Shown here piece after piece: positions 53,631 to 61,868 of a DNA stretch of 64,000 nt. Where the stretch lies: positions 62,001-126,000 of the forward strand of contig JAFYVN010000006.1 in the NCBI GenBank assembly GCA_017549105.1. The letters are read 5' to 3'. Both the position numbers and the translations under genes were made by a program. Source of the stretch: Clostridia bacterium. Its GTDB lineage: Bacteria > Bacillota > Clostridia > Oscillospirales > Acutalibacteraceae. The notes below the pieces were generated by a model that did no database searches, was not told the origin of the DNA, and worked only from the letters and a program-made list of their open reading frames with translations. Each line of letters begins with the position of its first letter. Positions within the stretch are counted from its first letter, which is position 1.

Positions 53631-54164
53631 TTATTTGAAATATCTTTTAAAATGTTTTTGCCACTTCATTATATAAAGCGTGATCATTTTGGTCAGTGCT
53701 ATATCATACATAACAAAAGCAAGCGTGCCCATACCCAGAAGAAGAGGAATTGCCATTGCTCCGAATTCCTCGGTTTCGTCAATCGTGACACCCATAAATC
53801 TCATCATCAGCGCATATGACACAACCATTGTTGCAACAAACGTTGCCACCTTGAGTATCCATCCGATAATATTATTGAGTTTCGACTCAAAAACCGCCTT
53901 GATTATCGGATAATATCCGAAAAATGCAAGGTACATAACCGCAACCTCTTTATCGGGCACAAGCAGCATTCCGAGAATCGCAACAGTACAATATACACCG
54001 AACGCCCATTTTTTATCGGTTTCAACCACCATAAAAACTATCAGCATACCCGCCGCCGCAGGCAACGCATAGGTCAGAAACGGTATGATTGCAACCGAAA
54101 TCATCATAACAAGCGACAGAGCGGCAACTATACCGCCAAGCGCACACTTTGAACTTTGTTTCAT
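53631..54164 (-). CDS. Small membrane protein, ECF S-component-like
   Basis: 177 residues with five or six transmembrane segments and a basic C-terminus (KWQKHFKRYFK). The pattern GGIVAALSLVMM at the N-terminus and FFGYYPIIKAVFE in the middle recalls small substrate-binding membrane proteins of energy-coupling-factor transporters, but no vitamin-specific motif is visible and no ECF ATPases are near. It lies nine bases after the J-like gene and is the last member of a three-gene unit. Function unknown. Confidence 0.78.
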   Translation of the reverse strand: MKQSSKCALGGIVAALSLVMMISVAIIPFLTYALPAAAGMLIVFMVVETDKKWAFGVYCTVAILGMLLVPDKEVAVMYLAFFGYYPIIKAVFESKLNNIIGWILKVATFVATMVVSYALMMRFMGVTIDETEEFGAMAIPLLLGMGTLAFVMYDIALTKMITLYIMKWQKHFKRYFK

Positions 54165-54173
54165 CCGAACTCC

Positions 54174-54764
54174 TTAACAGCAGGGAATAATGTCGCCGCC
54201 AAAGCATTCGCAGCAACAATCCGCACAAAGCAGACCCGTACAGATATCGCAACCCGAGCAGCCTTTCTTTTCTCCGTCAGAACGATGCCTATCGGTTCTG
54301 TATCCGCCTGAACGGGCATTACTGACCTTGTTATATGCCATTTTATATGTGTTGTTTGAAGGATCAAGATTGCTTGCGGTTGCAAAATTCTTTGCCGCTT
54401 CCTCAAGCCATCCCCTCTTTTGCTGAACTGTGCCCTTAAGATAATACCACTGCGCATCCCTTGAACTTTCAGGAATACCGTCAAGAAGCATCTGAGCATC
54501 GTCAAGTCTGCCGGAATTGATTTTTGCCCTTATATCGGAATAATCCGGAGTATAGGTGTAACTGCTGTTATAATTACCTGCTCCGCTGTAACCCGTGTTA
54601 CCGGGACCTTGCATAACAATATAATCGTAAGCCGCATTAAGCTCATCAATCCTTCGGCTGTCGCCTTCGTCCTGATATTTTCTCATAAGCTCTCTGTAGG
54701 CTGCATTGACCTGATCGGCAGATGCGCCGTGGGGAATGCCCAGAACCTCATACGGATTTCTCAT
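54174..54764 (-). CDS. J-like/TPR protein lacking HPD, with Cys-rich tail
   Basis: 196 residues. The N-terminal 48 residues form a J domain (NPYEVLGIPHGASADQVNAAY ... then YRELMRKYQDEGDSRR), but the HPD tripeptide that stimulates Hsp70 is replaced by QDE-type sequence. A linker rich in Gly/Tyr/Ser, a TPR-like pair of helices (AQWYYLKGTVQQKRGWLEEA) and a final Cys-rich segment with nine cysteines in the last 28 residues (CSGCDICTGLLCADCCC) follow. ATG 54764 has GGGGTG upstream and overlaps the DUF5685 gene by 17 bp. Possibly a scaffold or metal-binding adaptor. Confidence 0.82.
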   Translation of the reverse strand: MRNPYEVLGIPHGASADQVNAAYRELMRKYQDEGDSRRIDELNAAYDYIVMQGPGNTGYSGAGNYNSSYTYTPDYSDIRAKINSGRLDDAQMLLDGIPESSRDAQWYYLKGTVQQKRGWLEEAAKNFATASNLDPSNNTYKMAYNKVSNARSGGYRTDRHRSDGEKKGCSGCDICTGLLCADCCCECFGGDIIPCC

Positions 54765-55644
54765 ATTTACACCCCTTTTCTTCGTTTTCGGCATACTTGC
54801 TCAAAACAGTCTTTCTGCTGTGGTCAAGTCCGTCAAAAACAATGTTTTCAAGTATATCTTCAAATCGGTATTTTTCAATTTCGTCAAGCGCATCAAGTGC
54901 GCCGCTATGGGTAAGATTAAGCATTCCTTCTGCTTTTTCGGCAAATTTTCTTCTGCATTCCTTGTCTTTTATATTGCCGTATTCAGCCTTGAACGGGTTG
55001 AAACTTCCGCTTTTCACGTCATCTTCAAGGTCATCCGCCGCATCAAGAATATAAACAAATCTGCCGACCATATAACCGAGAGAATAAAGCTTGTTTTTTA
55101 AGCCGTCTTTGAAACCGAACGACATCACTCTGCCCAACGCATCCGCACTCGGATGAGCAACCTCGTCAATTCCGATATCGTTTTTTCTTTCGAGTTCAGA
55201 CTGGTTTTTCATCGATTCGCTGATGATTTTTTCAATCCCGGGTGCAAGACGCACCGCTTTTTTGTGCATAAGCCAAACAATCGGATAAATCAGCGCAGCA
55301 ATGATTTTTGATTTTATGCCCTTGTCGTGAAGATTATCGAGAACTTTGTAATAGACCGTTATTATTACGGCATGGGAACAATAATCAAGCTCGCTTTTTT
55401 CGGAACAAATCATACACTTTTTTGCGGGATTATAAGGACATCTTTTTTGAGAAAACGAAAAACATTCCTGCATAACCGCAAGTCTGAGCACAGCGGCAAA
55501 CGCAAAATCATAGCTGAGGAACAGCTGAGCAACCGGAGAATAATTGCGTCCGAGAGCTCGGCAAAGAGAGCAATAAATTCCTCTGTACAGCTCATAATCC
55601 TTTATTTTCATTTCGGGCTTGAAAGCCTTTACATATCCGAGCAA
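54748..55644 (-). CDS. DUF5685-family protein
   Basis: 298 residues of the DUF5685 type found in clostridia, function unknown. A Cys-rich N-terminal part (IYCSLCRAL near 24, RCPYNPAKKCMICSE near 68) suggests metal binding, and the helical remainder has an Asp-rich stretch DAADDLEDD near residue 202, reminiscent of the magnesium-diphosphate motif of trans-prenyltransferases. That likeness is structural guesswork. Its 3' end overlaps the J-like gene, and the linkage of the two is common in relatives as I recall. Confidence 0.8.
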   Translation of the reverse strand: MLGYVKAFKPEMKIKDYELYRGIYCSLCRALGRNYSPVAQLFLSYDFAFAAVLRLAVMQECFSFSQKRCPYNPAKKCMICSEKSELDYCSHAVIITVYYKVLDNLHDKGIKSKIIAALIYPIVWLMHKKAVRLAPGIEKIISESMKNQSELERKNDIGIDEVAHPSADALGRVMSFGFKDGLKNKLYSLGYMVGRFVYILDAADDLEDDVKSGSFNPFKAEYGNIKDKECRRKFAEKAEGMLNLTHSGALDALDEIEKYRFEDILENIVFDGLDHSRKTVLSKYAENEEKGCKYEKSV

Positions 55645-55737
55645 AACCAGACCTCCGCAATTGTGTTCTAATATATATTATAATAAATTTCCGCAGAATC
55701 GGTTAACATATTGTAAATTTTTATTGTTTTATATATA

Positions 55738-55772
55738 AGATGCGGATTATTCACAATGAACAATCCGCATCT
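55738..55772 (-). terminator. Hairpin after trpB
   Basis: AGATGCGGATT (55738-55748) pairs with AATCCGCATCT (55762-55772). On the minus strand it is followed by an AT-rich TATATATAAAAC, so the T tract is weak. The gap 55645-55788 holds nothing else I can name. Confidence 0.55.
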
Positions 55773-55788
55773 CATATATGTTATTCAA

Positions 55789-57009
55789 TTATCTTATGCC
55801 GTAGTTTTCGATGATGTAATCCATATCCTTGTCGCCTCTGCCCGAGAGATTGATAAGGATTGAACCGTGATCCATAGTCTTTGCAAGCTTCATACCGTAA
55901 GCAACTGCATGAGAGCTTTCGATTGCGGGAATAATACCTTCAAGGCGTGAAAGCTTGAAGAACGCATCAATCGTTTCTTCGTCATCGATAACATCATACT
56001 TTACTCTGCCGATTTCCTGAAGGAATGCGTGTTCAGGACCTGATGAGGGATAGTCAAGTCCGCTTGCAACCGAATAAACAGGTGCGGGTTCACCGTTTTC
56101 GTCTTTAAGCATAATGCTGTTGAATCCGTGCATAATGCCTTCTGTGCCGTACTTGAGACTTGCAGCGTGATCTCCGAGTTTGGGACCTCTGCCAAGAGGC
56201 TCAATACCGTAAATATCAACGGGGTCATTAAGGAACCCTGCAAAAAGACCTGCAGCATTTGAACCGCCGCCTACGCAAGCAACAATTGACGAGGGAAGAT
56301 GACCTGTCATTTCGATGAACTGCTCCCTTGCTTCGATACCGACAACACTCTGGAAGTCACGAACCATCATCGGGAAGGGATGAGGACCGAGAACCGAACC
56401 GATACAATAGATAGAATCCTTATACTCCTTGCTGTAGGCATCAAAAGCGGCATCAACAGCCTCTTTGAGAGTTTTGAGACCGTGGGTAACTTCAACAACG
56501 TTTGCGCCGAGAATCTTCATTCTTGCAACGTTGGGAGCCTGCTTTTTGATATCAACACTGCCCATATAGATGTCACATTCAAGACCGAAATATGCAGCTG
56601 CGGTTGCAAGCGCAACACCGTGCTGGCCTGCACCGGTTTCGGCAATAACCTTCTTCTTGCCCATATACTTTGCAAGAAGTGCTTCACCCATACAGTGGTT
56701 GAGCTTGTGAGCGCCCGAGTGGTTAAGATCCTCACGCTTTGCATAAAGCTGAACCTTGCCGCCAAGAGCATCCGAAAGTCTTTCGAGATGAGTTACGGGA
56801 GTAGGTCTGCCCTGGAATTCCTTACGGATTCTGCGAAGCTCTGCAATGAACTTTCTTGACTGACAGATTGAATAATATGCTTCGGTGATTTCAGCCATCG
56901 CTGCTTTGAGTTTATCATCGATATAAACTCCGCCGTACTTGCCGAAATATCCGTTTTCATCGGGATAATTGTTAAAATATGTTTCAAAATCAACATTATT
57001 GAGTTTCAT
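55789..57009 (-). CDS. trpB: Tryptophan synthase beta chain
   Basis: PLP enzyme joining indole and serine to tryptophan, 406 residues. The PLP lysine is in [10 protein letters not shown] near residue 92, the phosphate loop in [10 protein letters not shown] near 233, and [12 protein letters not shown] near 59 fits. The N-terminus is of the standard TrpB1 type rather than TrpB2. No trpA or other trp gene is adjacent. ATG 57009 has AAGGAGGA upstream; the openness to 57132 runs through the T-box. Controlled by the T-box at 57030-57312. Confidence 0.96.
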   Translation of the reverse strand: MKLNNVDFETYFNNYPDENGYFGKYGGVYIDDKLKAAMAEITEAYYSICQSRKFIAELRRIRKEFQGRPTPVTHLERLSDALGGKVQLYAKREDLNHSGAHKLNHCMGEALLAKYMGKKKVIAETGAGQHGVALATAAAYFGLECDIYMGSVDIKKQAPNVARMKILGANVVEVTHGLKTLKEAVDAAFDAYSKEYKDSIYCIGSVLGPHPFPMMVRDFQSVVGIEAREQFIEMTGHLPSSIVACVGGGSNAAGLFAGFLNDPVDIYGIEPLGRGPKLGDHAASLKYGTEGIMHGFNSIMLKDENGEPAPVYSVASGLDYPSSGPEHAFLQEIGRVKYDVIDDEETIDAFFKLSRLEGIIPAIESSHAVAYGMKLAKTMDHGSILINLSGRGDKDMDYIIENYGIR

Positions 57010-57029
57010 TGTTTTTTCCTCCTTGAAAT

Positions 57030-57312
57030 AAAAAAATCCCCGACAGAATAAATTTCTGTCAAGGACGAATAAATTCGCGGTGCCACCCTGATTTGCGGCA
57101 AAAACGCCGCACACTCTGAGGAATACTTTCATATTCCCGGCAACTAACGTATGCCCTCACGTTGCAGAATACTCTGAACCTTCGGTTCATTTGACTGCAC
57201 CCTCCGCGGTCCATTTGACAACTTGTTTCTTGCCTGATTTTCAGCATCGCAGGCTCTCTGTGAAGGCATGATTGCCGTTATCTCCGCATCAACGGTTTAA
57301 CTTTATTGATTT
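57030..57312 (-). promoter_or_regulatory. T-box riboswitch of trpB (tryptophan specifier UGG)
   Basis: Leader with stem I (AGAGAGCC arm), a specifier loop containing UGG at 57213-57211 in the context AAATGGACC, and the T-box motif AGGGTGGCACCGCG at 57076-57091. The terminator pairs CCTTGACAGAA with TTCTGTCGGGG (57038-57064, with G-T pairs) and is followed by TTTTTTT. Uncharged tRNA-Trp should promote trpB transcription. Confidence 0.93.
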
Positions 57313-57318
57313 TTTATG

Positions 57319-57347
57319 ATAATATCACATTTTATTTTCATTGTCAA
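57319..57347 (-). promoter_or_regulatory. trpB promoter
   Basis: On the minus strand TTGACA (57342-57347), 17-bp spacer, TATTAT (57319-57324). Confidence 0.8.
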
Positions 57348-57401
57348 GCATCACATATTCTTTTGAAAATAAAATAATTTGGAAATAAAGCTAATTTACT
57401 C

Positions 57402-57430
57402 TTGACAATTCAAAATAGTTGTGTTAAAAT
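57402..57430 (+). promoter_or_regulatory. Promoter of the tRNA cluster
   Basis: TTGACA (57402-57407), 17-bp spacer, TAAAAT (57425-57430), 20 bp before tRNA-Gly. Confidence 0.8.
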
Positions 57431-57449
57431 AACTTCCGTTCCGAAATGC

Positions 57450-57523
57450 GCGGGTGTAGTTCAATGGTAGAATCCCAGCCTTCCAAGCTGGTTGTGTGGG
57501 TTCGATTCCCATCACCCGCTCCA
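57450..57523 (+). tRNA. tRNA-Gly (TCC)
   Basis: Acceptor GCGGGTG pairs with CACCCGC, anticodon loop CTTCCAA, T-arm GGTTCGATTCC, CCA encoded. Confidence 0.97.
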
Positions 57524-57527
57524 ATAT

Positions 57528-57604
<77 letters not shown>

Positions 57605-57628
57605 AAGCTGCGAAAATATCCGCAGCTT
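57605..57628 (+). repeat. Hairpin between tRNA-Arg and tRNA-His
   Basis: AAGCTGCG (57605-57612) pairs with CGCAGCTT (57621-57628), no T tract. Perhaps an RNA-processing structure in the tRNA transcript. Confidence 0.5.
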
Positions 57629-57634
57629 CCAAAT

Positions 57635-57712
57635 GGTGGCTGTAGCTCAGCTGGTTAGAGTGCCAGGTTGTGGCCCTGGAGGTCGTGAGTTCGAATCTCA
57701 TCAGCCACCCCA
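57635..57712 (+). tRNA. tRNA-His (GTG)
   Basis: Has the extra G at -1 (57635) typical of tRNA-His, acceptor GTGGCTG with CAGCCAC, anticodon loop TTGTGGC, C discriminator, CCA encoded. Confidence 0.97.
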
Positions 57713-57725
57713 TTTAGATTGAAGT

Positions 57726-57754
57726 TACGCAAAGCCGAGTGCTTTGCGTATTTT
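57726..57754 (+). terminator. Weak hairpin after tRNA-His
   Basis: TACGCAAAGC (57726-57735) pairs with GCTTTGCGTA (57741-57750), followed by TTTT. It may lower read-through to tRNA-Gln. Confidence 0.5.
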
Positions 57755-57780
57755 AATATCAAAACCCAAAAAGTTAATAT

Positions 57781-57855
57781 TGGGGCGTCGTCAAGCGGTA
57801 AGACAACAGACTTTGACTCTGTCATTCGCTGGTTCGAATCCAGCCGTCCCAGCCA
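57781..57855 (+). tRNA. tRNA-Gln (TTG)
   Basis: Acceptor TGGGGCG pairs with CGTCCCA, anticodon loop CTTTGAC, T-arm GGTTCGAATCC, discriminator G, CCA encoded. Confidence 0.96.
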
Positions 57856-57856
57856 G

Positions 57857-57890
57857 AAAAAGCACTTCTTCGGAAGTGCTTTCTATTATT
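57857..57890 (+). terminator. Terminator of the tRNA cluster
   Basis: AAAGCACTTC (57859-57868), TTCG tetraloop, GAAGTGCTTT (57873-57882), then CTATTATTT. Confidence 0.7.
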
Positions 57891-57958
57891 TAAACCATTG
57901 AGTAATACAAAATTATATGTTATGCTAAATCTATCACAAAGTGAAAGGAAGTTTAAGT

Positions 57959-60142
57959 ATGACTCAGGAGCATTTTTTTCATAACGCAAAATGGGTCGGT
58001 GCAGAAAACCGCACCCCGTCGGATTTTGCCGTAATCAGAGGATATTTTGAAGCTGAAGCCAACTGCAAAGCAAGTCTCAACGTTATCGGTCTCGGATTTT
58101 TCAAATGCTTCATCAACGGCACATGCATCAATCCCGATACCTTCCTTCCCCTCTCATCGGACTTTGAAGGGACAAACGACCCTGTTGACGAGGTTATATC
58201 GGGCCACAGGATGTATGTTCCGCAGTTTGACATAACACCTTACATTAAAAACAGTAAAAACTCAATCGAAATCCACTACGGCGGAGGCTGGTACACCTTT
58301 GAAAACCGTGTATTCGGTCTGCCGAAAGCGATTTACTGCATAACCGTTGAAGGTGCAAACGGCATACGCCGTTTTGTTTCCGACGAAAACTGCCTTGTTG
58401 GCAAAAGCTTTGTCACAAAATATAATTTCACATACCGTGAACATCACGATTACAATATTCCGGATGATTCGGCTTTCATAAACGCAGTTGCAGCCGAATC
58501 TCCCGACACCGAATACTGCACAACCGACTGCCCTGCTGATAAGCTCATTTATAAGCTCCCTGCCGTAAAAGTCAAAGAAACCTCTTCGGGAGTTATTTAT
58601 GACTGCGGTGAAAACACAACAGGTTATCCCGTTTTTAAAACCAGCGCCGCAAAAGGAGAAACAGTTACCGTTAATTTCTCCGAAGAAATTCTTGACGACG
58701 GCACTCTCGACCCCACTCATATCCACGGTCAGCAGTTTTGCTTTGTGTCAGACGGCAAAGGCGGTTATGCTCAACCCGAATTCACCTGGTTCGGATTCAG
58801 ATATTTTGAGGTTATCGGAAATGCTGTGCCCGAATGTGTCAAGGTTATCCGTGCGGATGTGCCCGTTTCTTCAACCTTTGAATGCGATAACGAAACGCTT
58901 AACTGGGTATACAAAACATTCATCCACACTATGCTCTGCAATATGCATACGGGCCATCCCTCCGACTGCCCTCACCTTGAAAGAAGAGGTTACACGGGCG
59001 ACGGTCAGGTTACCTGCCACGCAGTTTTATCGGTACTTGATGCAGAAAGATTCTACAAAAAATGGATGCAGGATATCGCTGATTCCCAAGATGTGACAAG
59101 CGGTCACATTCAATATACCGCACCGTATATCCGCAGCGGAGGAGGTCCCGGAGGCTGGGGATGCGCTGTTGTTGAAGTACCGTATCAGATATACAAACAT
59201 TACGGTGACAAAGAAATTCTTGCAAAATACTATAACAATATGCGACGTTACATCGACTATCTCGAAGCTCATTCGGAATACGGTCTTGTTACAAGCGACA
59301 AGAAGGGTGAATGGTGTCTCGGTGACTGGTGCGGTCCGAATATTCTTTACCCTGACAGAGATATAACATCCCATAATCAGCAGGTCATTCTGCCCGCTCC
59401 GATGGTAAACACATATTTTATTATAAAAACGCTGAACCGTCTTTGCGAGATTGCGGATATCATCGGCAAAAGAGACGATATTGCGGAATATGAAGAAAAA
59501 ATCAGATACCGTAAAGGTGCGTTTACTGCCGCATATTTCAACACCTTTGACGATAATTTCATTATGAACGTTCAGGGTGCAAACTCATTTGCGGTAGATA
59601 TCGGTCTGGGCAATGAAAACACCTATAAAAATATGGTCAGCTACTATAAAAAGCTCGGATATTACGATACCGGTATTTTCGCAACGGATATTGTCACCCG
59701 CACTCTGTTTAAAAACGGTGACAGCGACCTTGCGGTTGACCTTCTCACAAACAACGGTGACCAGGGATATGAGCATTGGAGAAAAAACGGTGCAACCTCA
59801 TTCCACGAATATTGGGACAGTAACCGCAGCCGTTCTCACAGCCATCCGATGTTCGGTTCAACAGTTGCATATATCTTTGAATATCTTCTCGGTATTCAGC
59901 AAGAAGAAAAGACTGCAGGCTATACCTCTCTTGTTATTGCACCTCAGTCGGTTGACCGTTTCGGCAGAATGAACGGCAGCATGAAAATTCCTTCGGGAAC
60001 AGTTTCTGTAAGCTACGAAAATAAAAACGGCAACGTTAAATTCATCGTCTCTATTCCCGACGGAGCAAATGCAATTTTCCGATTCAAAAACAAAGAACTC
60101 ACTCTCTCGCAGGGAAAGAATGAGTTCGCAGTTGAAATATAA
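57959..60142 (+). CDS. GH78 alpha-L-rhamnosidase-like enzyme, cytoplasmic
   Basis: 727-residue protein: N-terminal beta domains (about 1-310) followed by an alpha/alpha-barrel. The family signature DCPHLERRGYTGDGQ near residue 336 corresponds to the DCPxRDERxGWxGD block of GH78, with Leu-Glu-Arg in place of Asp-Glu-Arg. Barrel motifs such as GEWCLGDWC (near 455) and HEYWDSNRSRSHSHPMFG (near 617) follow. No signal peptide. Start ATG 57959 follows AAAGGAAG; a GTG at 57941 lies within it and is rejected. Convergent with an oxidoreductase gene. Confidence 0.85.
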   Translation: MTQEHFFHNAKWVGAENRTPSDFAVIRGYFEAEANCKASLNVIGLGFFKCFINGTCINPDTFLPLSSDFEGTNDPVDEVISGHRMYVPQFDITPYIKNSKNSIEIHYGGGWYTFENRVFGLPKAIYCITVEGANGIRRFVSDENCLVGKSFVTKYNFTYREHHDYNIPDDSAFINAVAAESPDTEYCTTDCPADKLIYKLPAVKVKETSSGVIYDCGENTTGYPVFKTSAAKGETVTVNFSEEILDDGTLDPTHIHGQQFCFVSDGKGGYAQPEFTWFGFRYFEVIGNAVPECVKVIRADVPVSSTFECDNETLNWVYKTFIHTMLCNMHTGHPSDCPHLERRGYTGDGQVTCHAVLSVLDAERFYKKWMQDIADSQDVTSGHIQYTAPYIRSGGGPGGWGCAVVEVPYQIYKHYGDKEILAKYYNNMRRYIDYLEAHSEYGLVTSDKKGEWCLGDWCGPNILYPDRDITSHNQQVILPAPMVNTYFIIKTLNRLCEIADIIGKRDDIAEYEEKIRYRKGAFTAAYFNTFDDNFIMNVQGANSFAVDIGLGNENTYKNMVSYYKKLGYYDTGIFATDIVTRTLFKNGDSDLAVDLLTNNGDQGYEHWRKNGATSFHEYWDSNRSRSHSHPMFGSTVAYIFEYLLGIQQEEKTAGYTSLVIAPQSVDRFGRMNGSMKIPSGTVSVSYENKNGNVKFIVSIPDGANAIFRFKNKELTLSQGKNEFAVEI

Positions 60143-60154
60143 TTATATTTTGTC

Positions 60155-60183
60155 AGAGGACTTTCTCACCGGTTGAGGAAGTC
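60155..60183. terminator. Hairpin between GH78 and oxidoreductase genes
   Basis: AGGACTT-x-CTCA pairs with TGAG-x-AAGTCCT. No clear T tract on either side, so termination strength is uncertain. Confidence 0.4.
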
Positions 60184-60184
60184 C

Positions 60185-61432
60185 TTAATCTTTAAGAATT
60201 TCTTCCATCTTGTTTATCTGTTCCTGTGTGGGACTGTAGTCAGGGTTTGAACAGCAGGGAATATTCGGCTCGCTTCCGTCGGTACCGTAAAACGGAGTCT
60301 GCCTGTCGTTTTCATACTCTTTGCGGCACTCCTCTTTGCGGAAATCGGGAATATCATAAGGTATGCCGCCATTCATAACCGAACGATGAGCAAGAATAGC
60401 CGCAGATGACATTGCAACAGCAGAATGGATATCATACGGATGCTCAGGCTGTCTGCCTTCTTTTATGCATTCAAGAAACATTCTTGATACTATGTAATCT
60501 CCGCCACCGTGACCGCTGTTTTCGATTTTTTCCTCATCCGCATCATTCCACTTGGGGTCATAAAGATTAACGGATTCCATTCCCTCGGGAATATTCCAGT
60601 CATCATAGCGGAGCATAACTTTTTCACCCATTCCGCGCAGATTTTCAATTTGTCCCTTTTCTCCGCAGATGCGGTAGGAATTGTGATGCGCACCGAAACC
60701 TGCACAACCGGTTATTCTGAAAACAGAATTATCATCATTGAGTGTTGTGATAATTGCCGCTCTGTCACCGACACGGCGTGCGGTTGCTTCCTCCTTAACG
60801 GGCGAATACACCGGCATGGCACTGACTCTTTTGGGAGTTGCTCCCGTTGACCACATAAGAGGTGCAAGCGAATGGGTTATATAATAAGAACGGGGCAAAA
60901 AATTACGCCAATGCTTTGTAAAACAAACTGCAATTTTGTTGAATTCATGGTCATCGGGTTTGAACGGATGATTATATTCACCCTCTGCATAAATGATTTT
61001 GCCAAGAGTTCCGCCGTCACAGACCCTTTTCATTTCACGGTTGAACTTCATCTGCGGATAATTTTCGGAAAGCATATAGATGGAATTGCTCTTTTCAAAT
61101 GCACGGATAAGCTCAACACCCTCCGCCATAGTGCCGTTGCTGATGCACTCGGACAGAACATGAATCCCCTTTTCAAAGCATCGGATCGCATAAGGCGTAT
61201 GCTCATGAAAATAGTTTGCAAGAACAACAGCATCAAGTCCGTGCTCCATAAAACTGTCAAAATTATCATATACTGCAATATCTATGCCGAGTCTTTCAAC
61301 CGCATTGTTTCTTCTTTTTTCGTCGAAATCACAAAGAGCAACAATTTCGCAGTCATCCATCTGCATAAGGTTTTCTGCAATGTCGGCTCCTCTGCCCGCT
61401 CCGAAAATACCGATTCTGATTTTATTCATCAT
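60185..61432 (-). CDS. Gfo/Idh/MocA-family oxidoreductase
   Basis: NAD(P)-dependent dehydrogenase-fold protein, 415 residues. The dinucleotide loop is GIFGAGRGADIA near residues 8-19, and LSECISNGTM near 93 holds the place of the EKP catalytic lysine motif, which is not conserved here. A Gly-rich GHGGGDYIV near 310 and the C-terminal RKEYENDRQTPF are typical of a clostridial subgroup found near glycosidases. Unlike the GH109-like protein it lacks the YPTH block. ATG 61432 or 61429 both fit AGGAGG. Sugar substrate unknown. Confidence 0.85.
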   Translation of the reverse strand: MMNKIRIGIFGAGRGADIAENLMQMDDCEIVALCDFDEKRRNNAVERLGIDIAVYDNFDSFMEHGLDAVVLANYFHEHTPYAIRCFEKGIHVLSECISNGTMAEGVELIRAFEKSNSIYMLSENYPQMKFNREMKRVCDGGTLGKIIYAEGEYNHPFKPDDHEFNKIAVCFTKHWRNFLPRSYYITHSLAPLMWSTGATPKRVSAMPVYSPVKEEATARRVGDRAAIITTLNDDNSVFRITGCAGFGAHHNSYRICGEKGQIENLRGMGEKVMLRYDDWNIPEGMESVNLYDPKWNDADEEKIENSGHGGGDYIVSRMFLECIKEGRQPEHPYDIHSAVAMSSAAILAHRSVMNGGIPYDIPDFRKEECRKEYENDRQTPFYGTDGSEPNIPCCSNPDYSPTQEQINKMEEILKD

Positions 61433-61500
61433 TTCAACCTCCTGTCGGGTGATAGGTTAAGTTTAACAAATGTTTGTGAAATTAACAATAGAAAAAACAA

Positions 61501-61532
61501 AAAAATCCGAACTGAAATCAGTTCGGATTTTT
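61501..61532 (-). terminator. Terminator of the tRNA-Met/tRNA-Glu unit
   Basis: AAAAATCCGAACTGA (61501-61515) with TCAGTTCGGATTTTT (61518-61532), followed on the minus strand by a further T-rich tract. Confidence 0.85.
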
Positions 61533-61535
61533 CTT

Positions 61536-61610
61536 TGGTGACCCGGACGGGAATCGAACCCGTGTTACCGCCGTGAAAGGGCGGTGTCTTAACCGCTTGA
61601 CCACCGGGCC
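61536..61610 (-). tRNA. tRNA-Glu (TTC)
   Basis: Acceptor GGCCCGG pairs with CCGGGTC (one G-T), anticodon loop CTTTCAC, T-arm GGTTCGATTCC, CCA encoded. Confidence 0.96.
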
Positions 61611-61617
61611 AAATTAT

Positions 61618-61693
61618 TGGTAGCGGCAGTTGGATTTGAACCCACGACCTACCGGGTATGAACCGGTTGCTCTAGCCTCTGAGCTATGCCGCC
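61618..61693 (-). tRNA. tRNA-Met (CAT), elongator type
   Basis: Acceptor GGCGGCA with TGCCGCT, anticodon loop TTCATAC, stem ACCGG/CCGGT without the three GC pairs of initiators, T-arm GGTTCAAATCC, CCA encoded. Confidence 0.94.
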
Positions 61694-61723
61694 ATTTAAC
61701 TGCCCTCACCAAAGAGCTTGTTT

Positions 61724-61752
61724 ATTATATTATATGTTTTTCGATTTGTCAA
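61724..61752 (-). promoter_or_regulatory. Promoter of the tRNA-Met/tRNA-Glu unit
   Basis: On the minus strand TTGACA (61747-61752), 17-bp spacer, TATAAT (61724-61729): exact consensus. Confidence 0.88.
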
Positions 61753-61868
61753 CACTTTTTTAAAAAATTTTTTAAATTTTTTTATTTTTATTTTACAAGC
61801 CGCAAAGATGAAGACCGACTTCCCTTATATCAGACGGAATATCGGTCTTATGTTCAATAAAATAATAT

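Noticed and set aside
57010..57132. Longer N-terminus for trpB
   Set aside because: It would translate the T-box antiterminator and terminator region.
61552..61660. Reading frame running through the complement of tRNA-Glu and tRNA-Met (ending in GIEPVLPP-like and DLNPRPTG-like sequence)
   Set aside because: Antisense of tRNA genes, same artefact as above.
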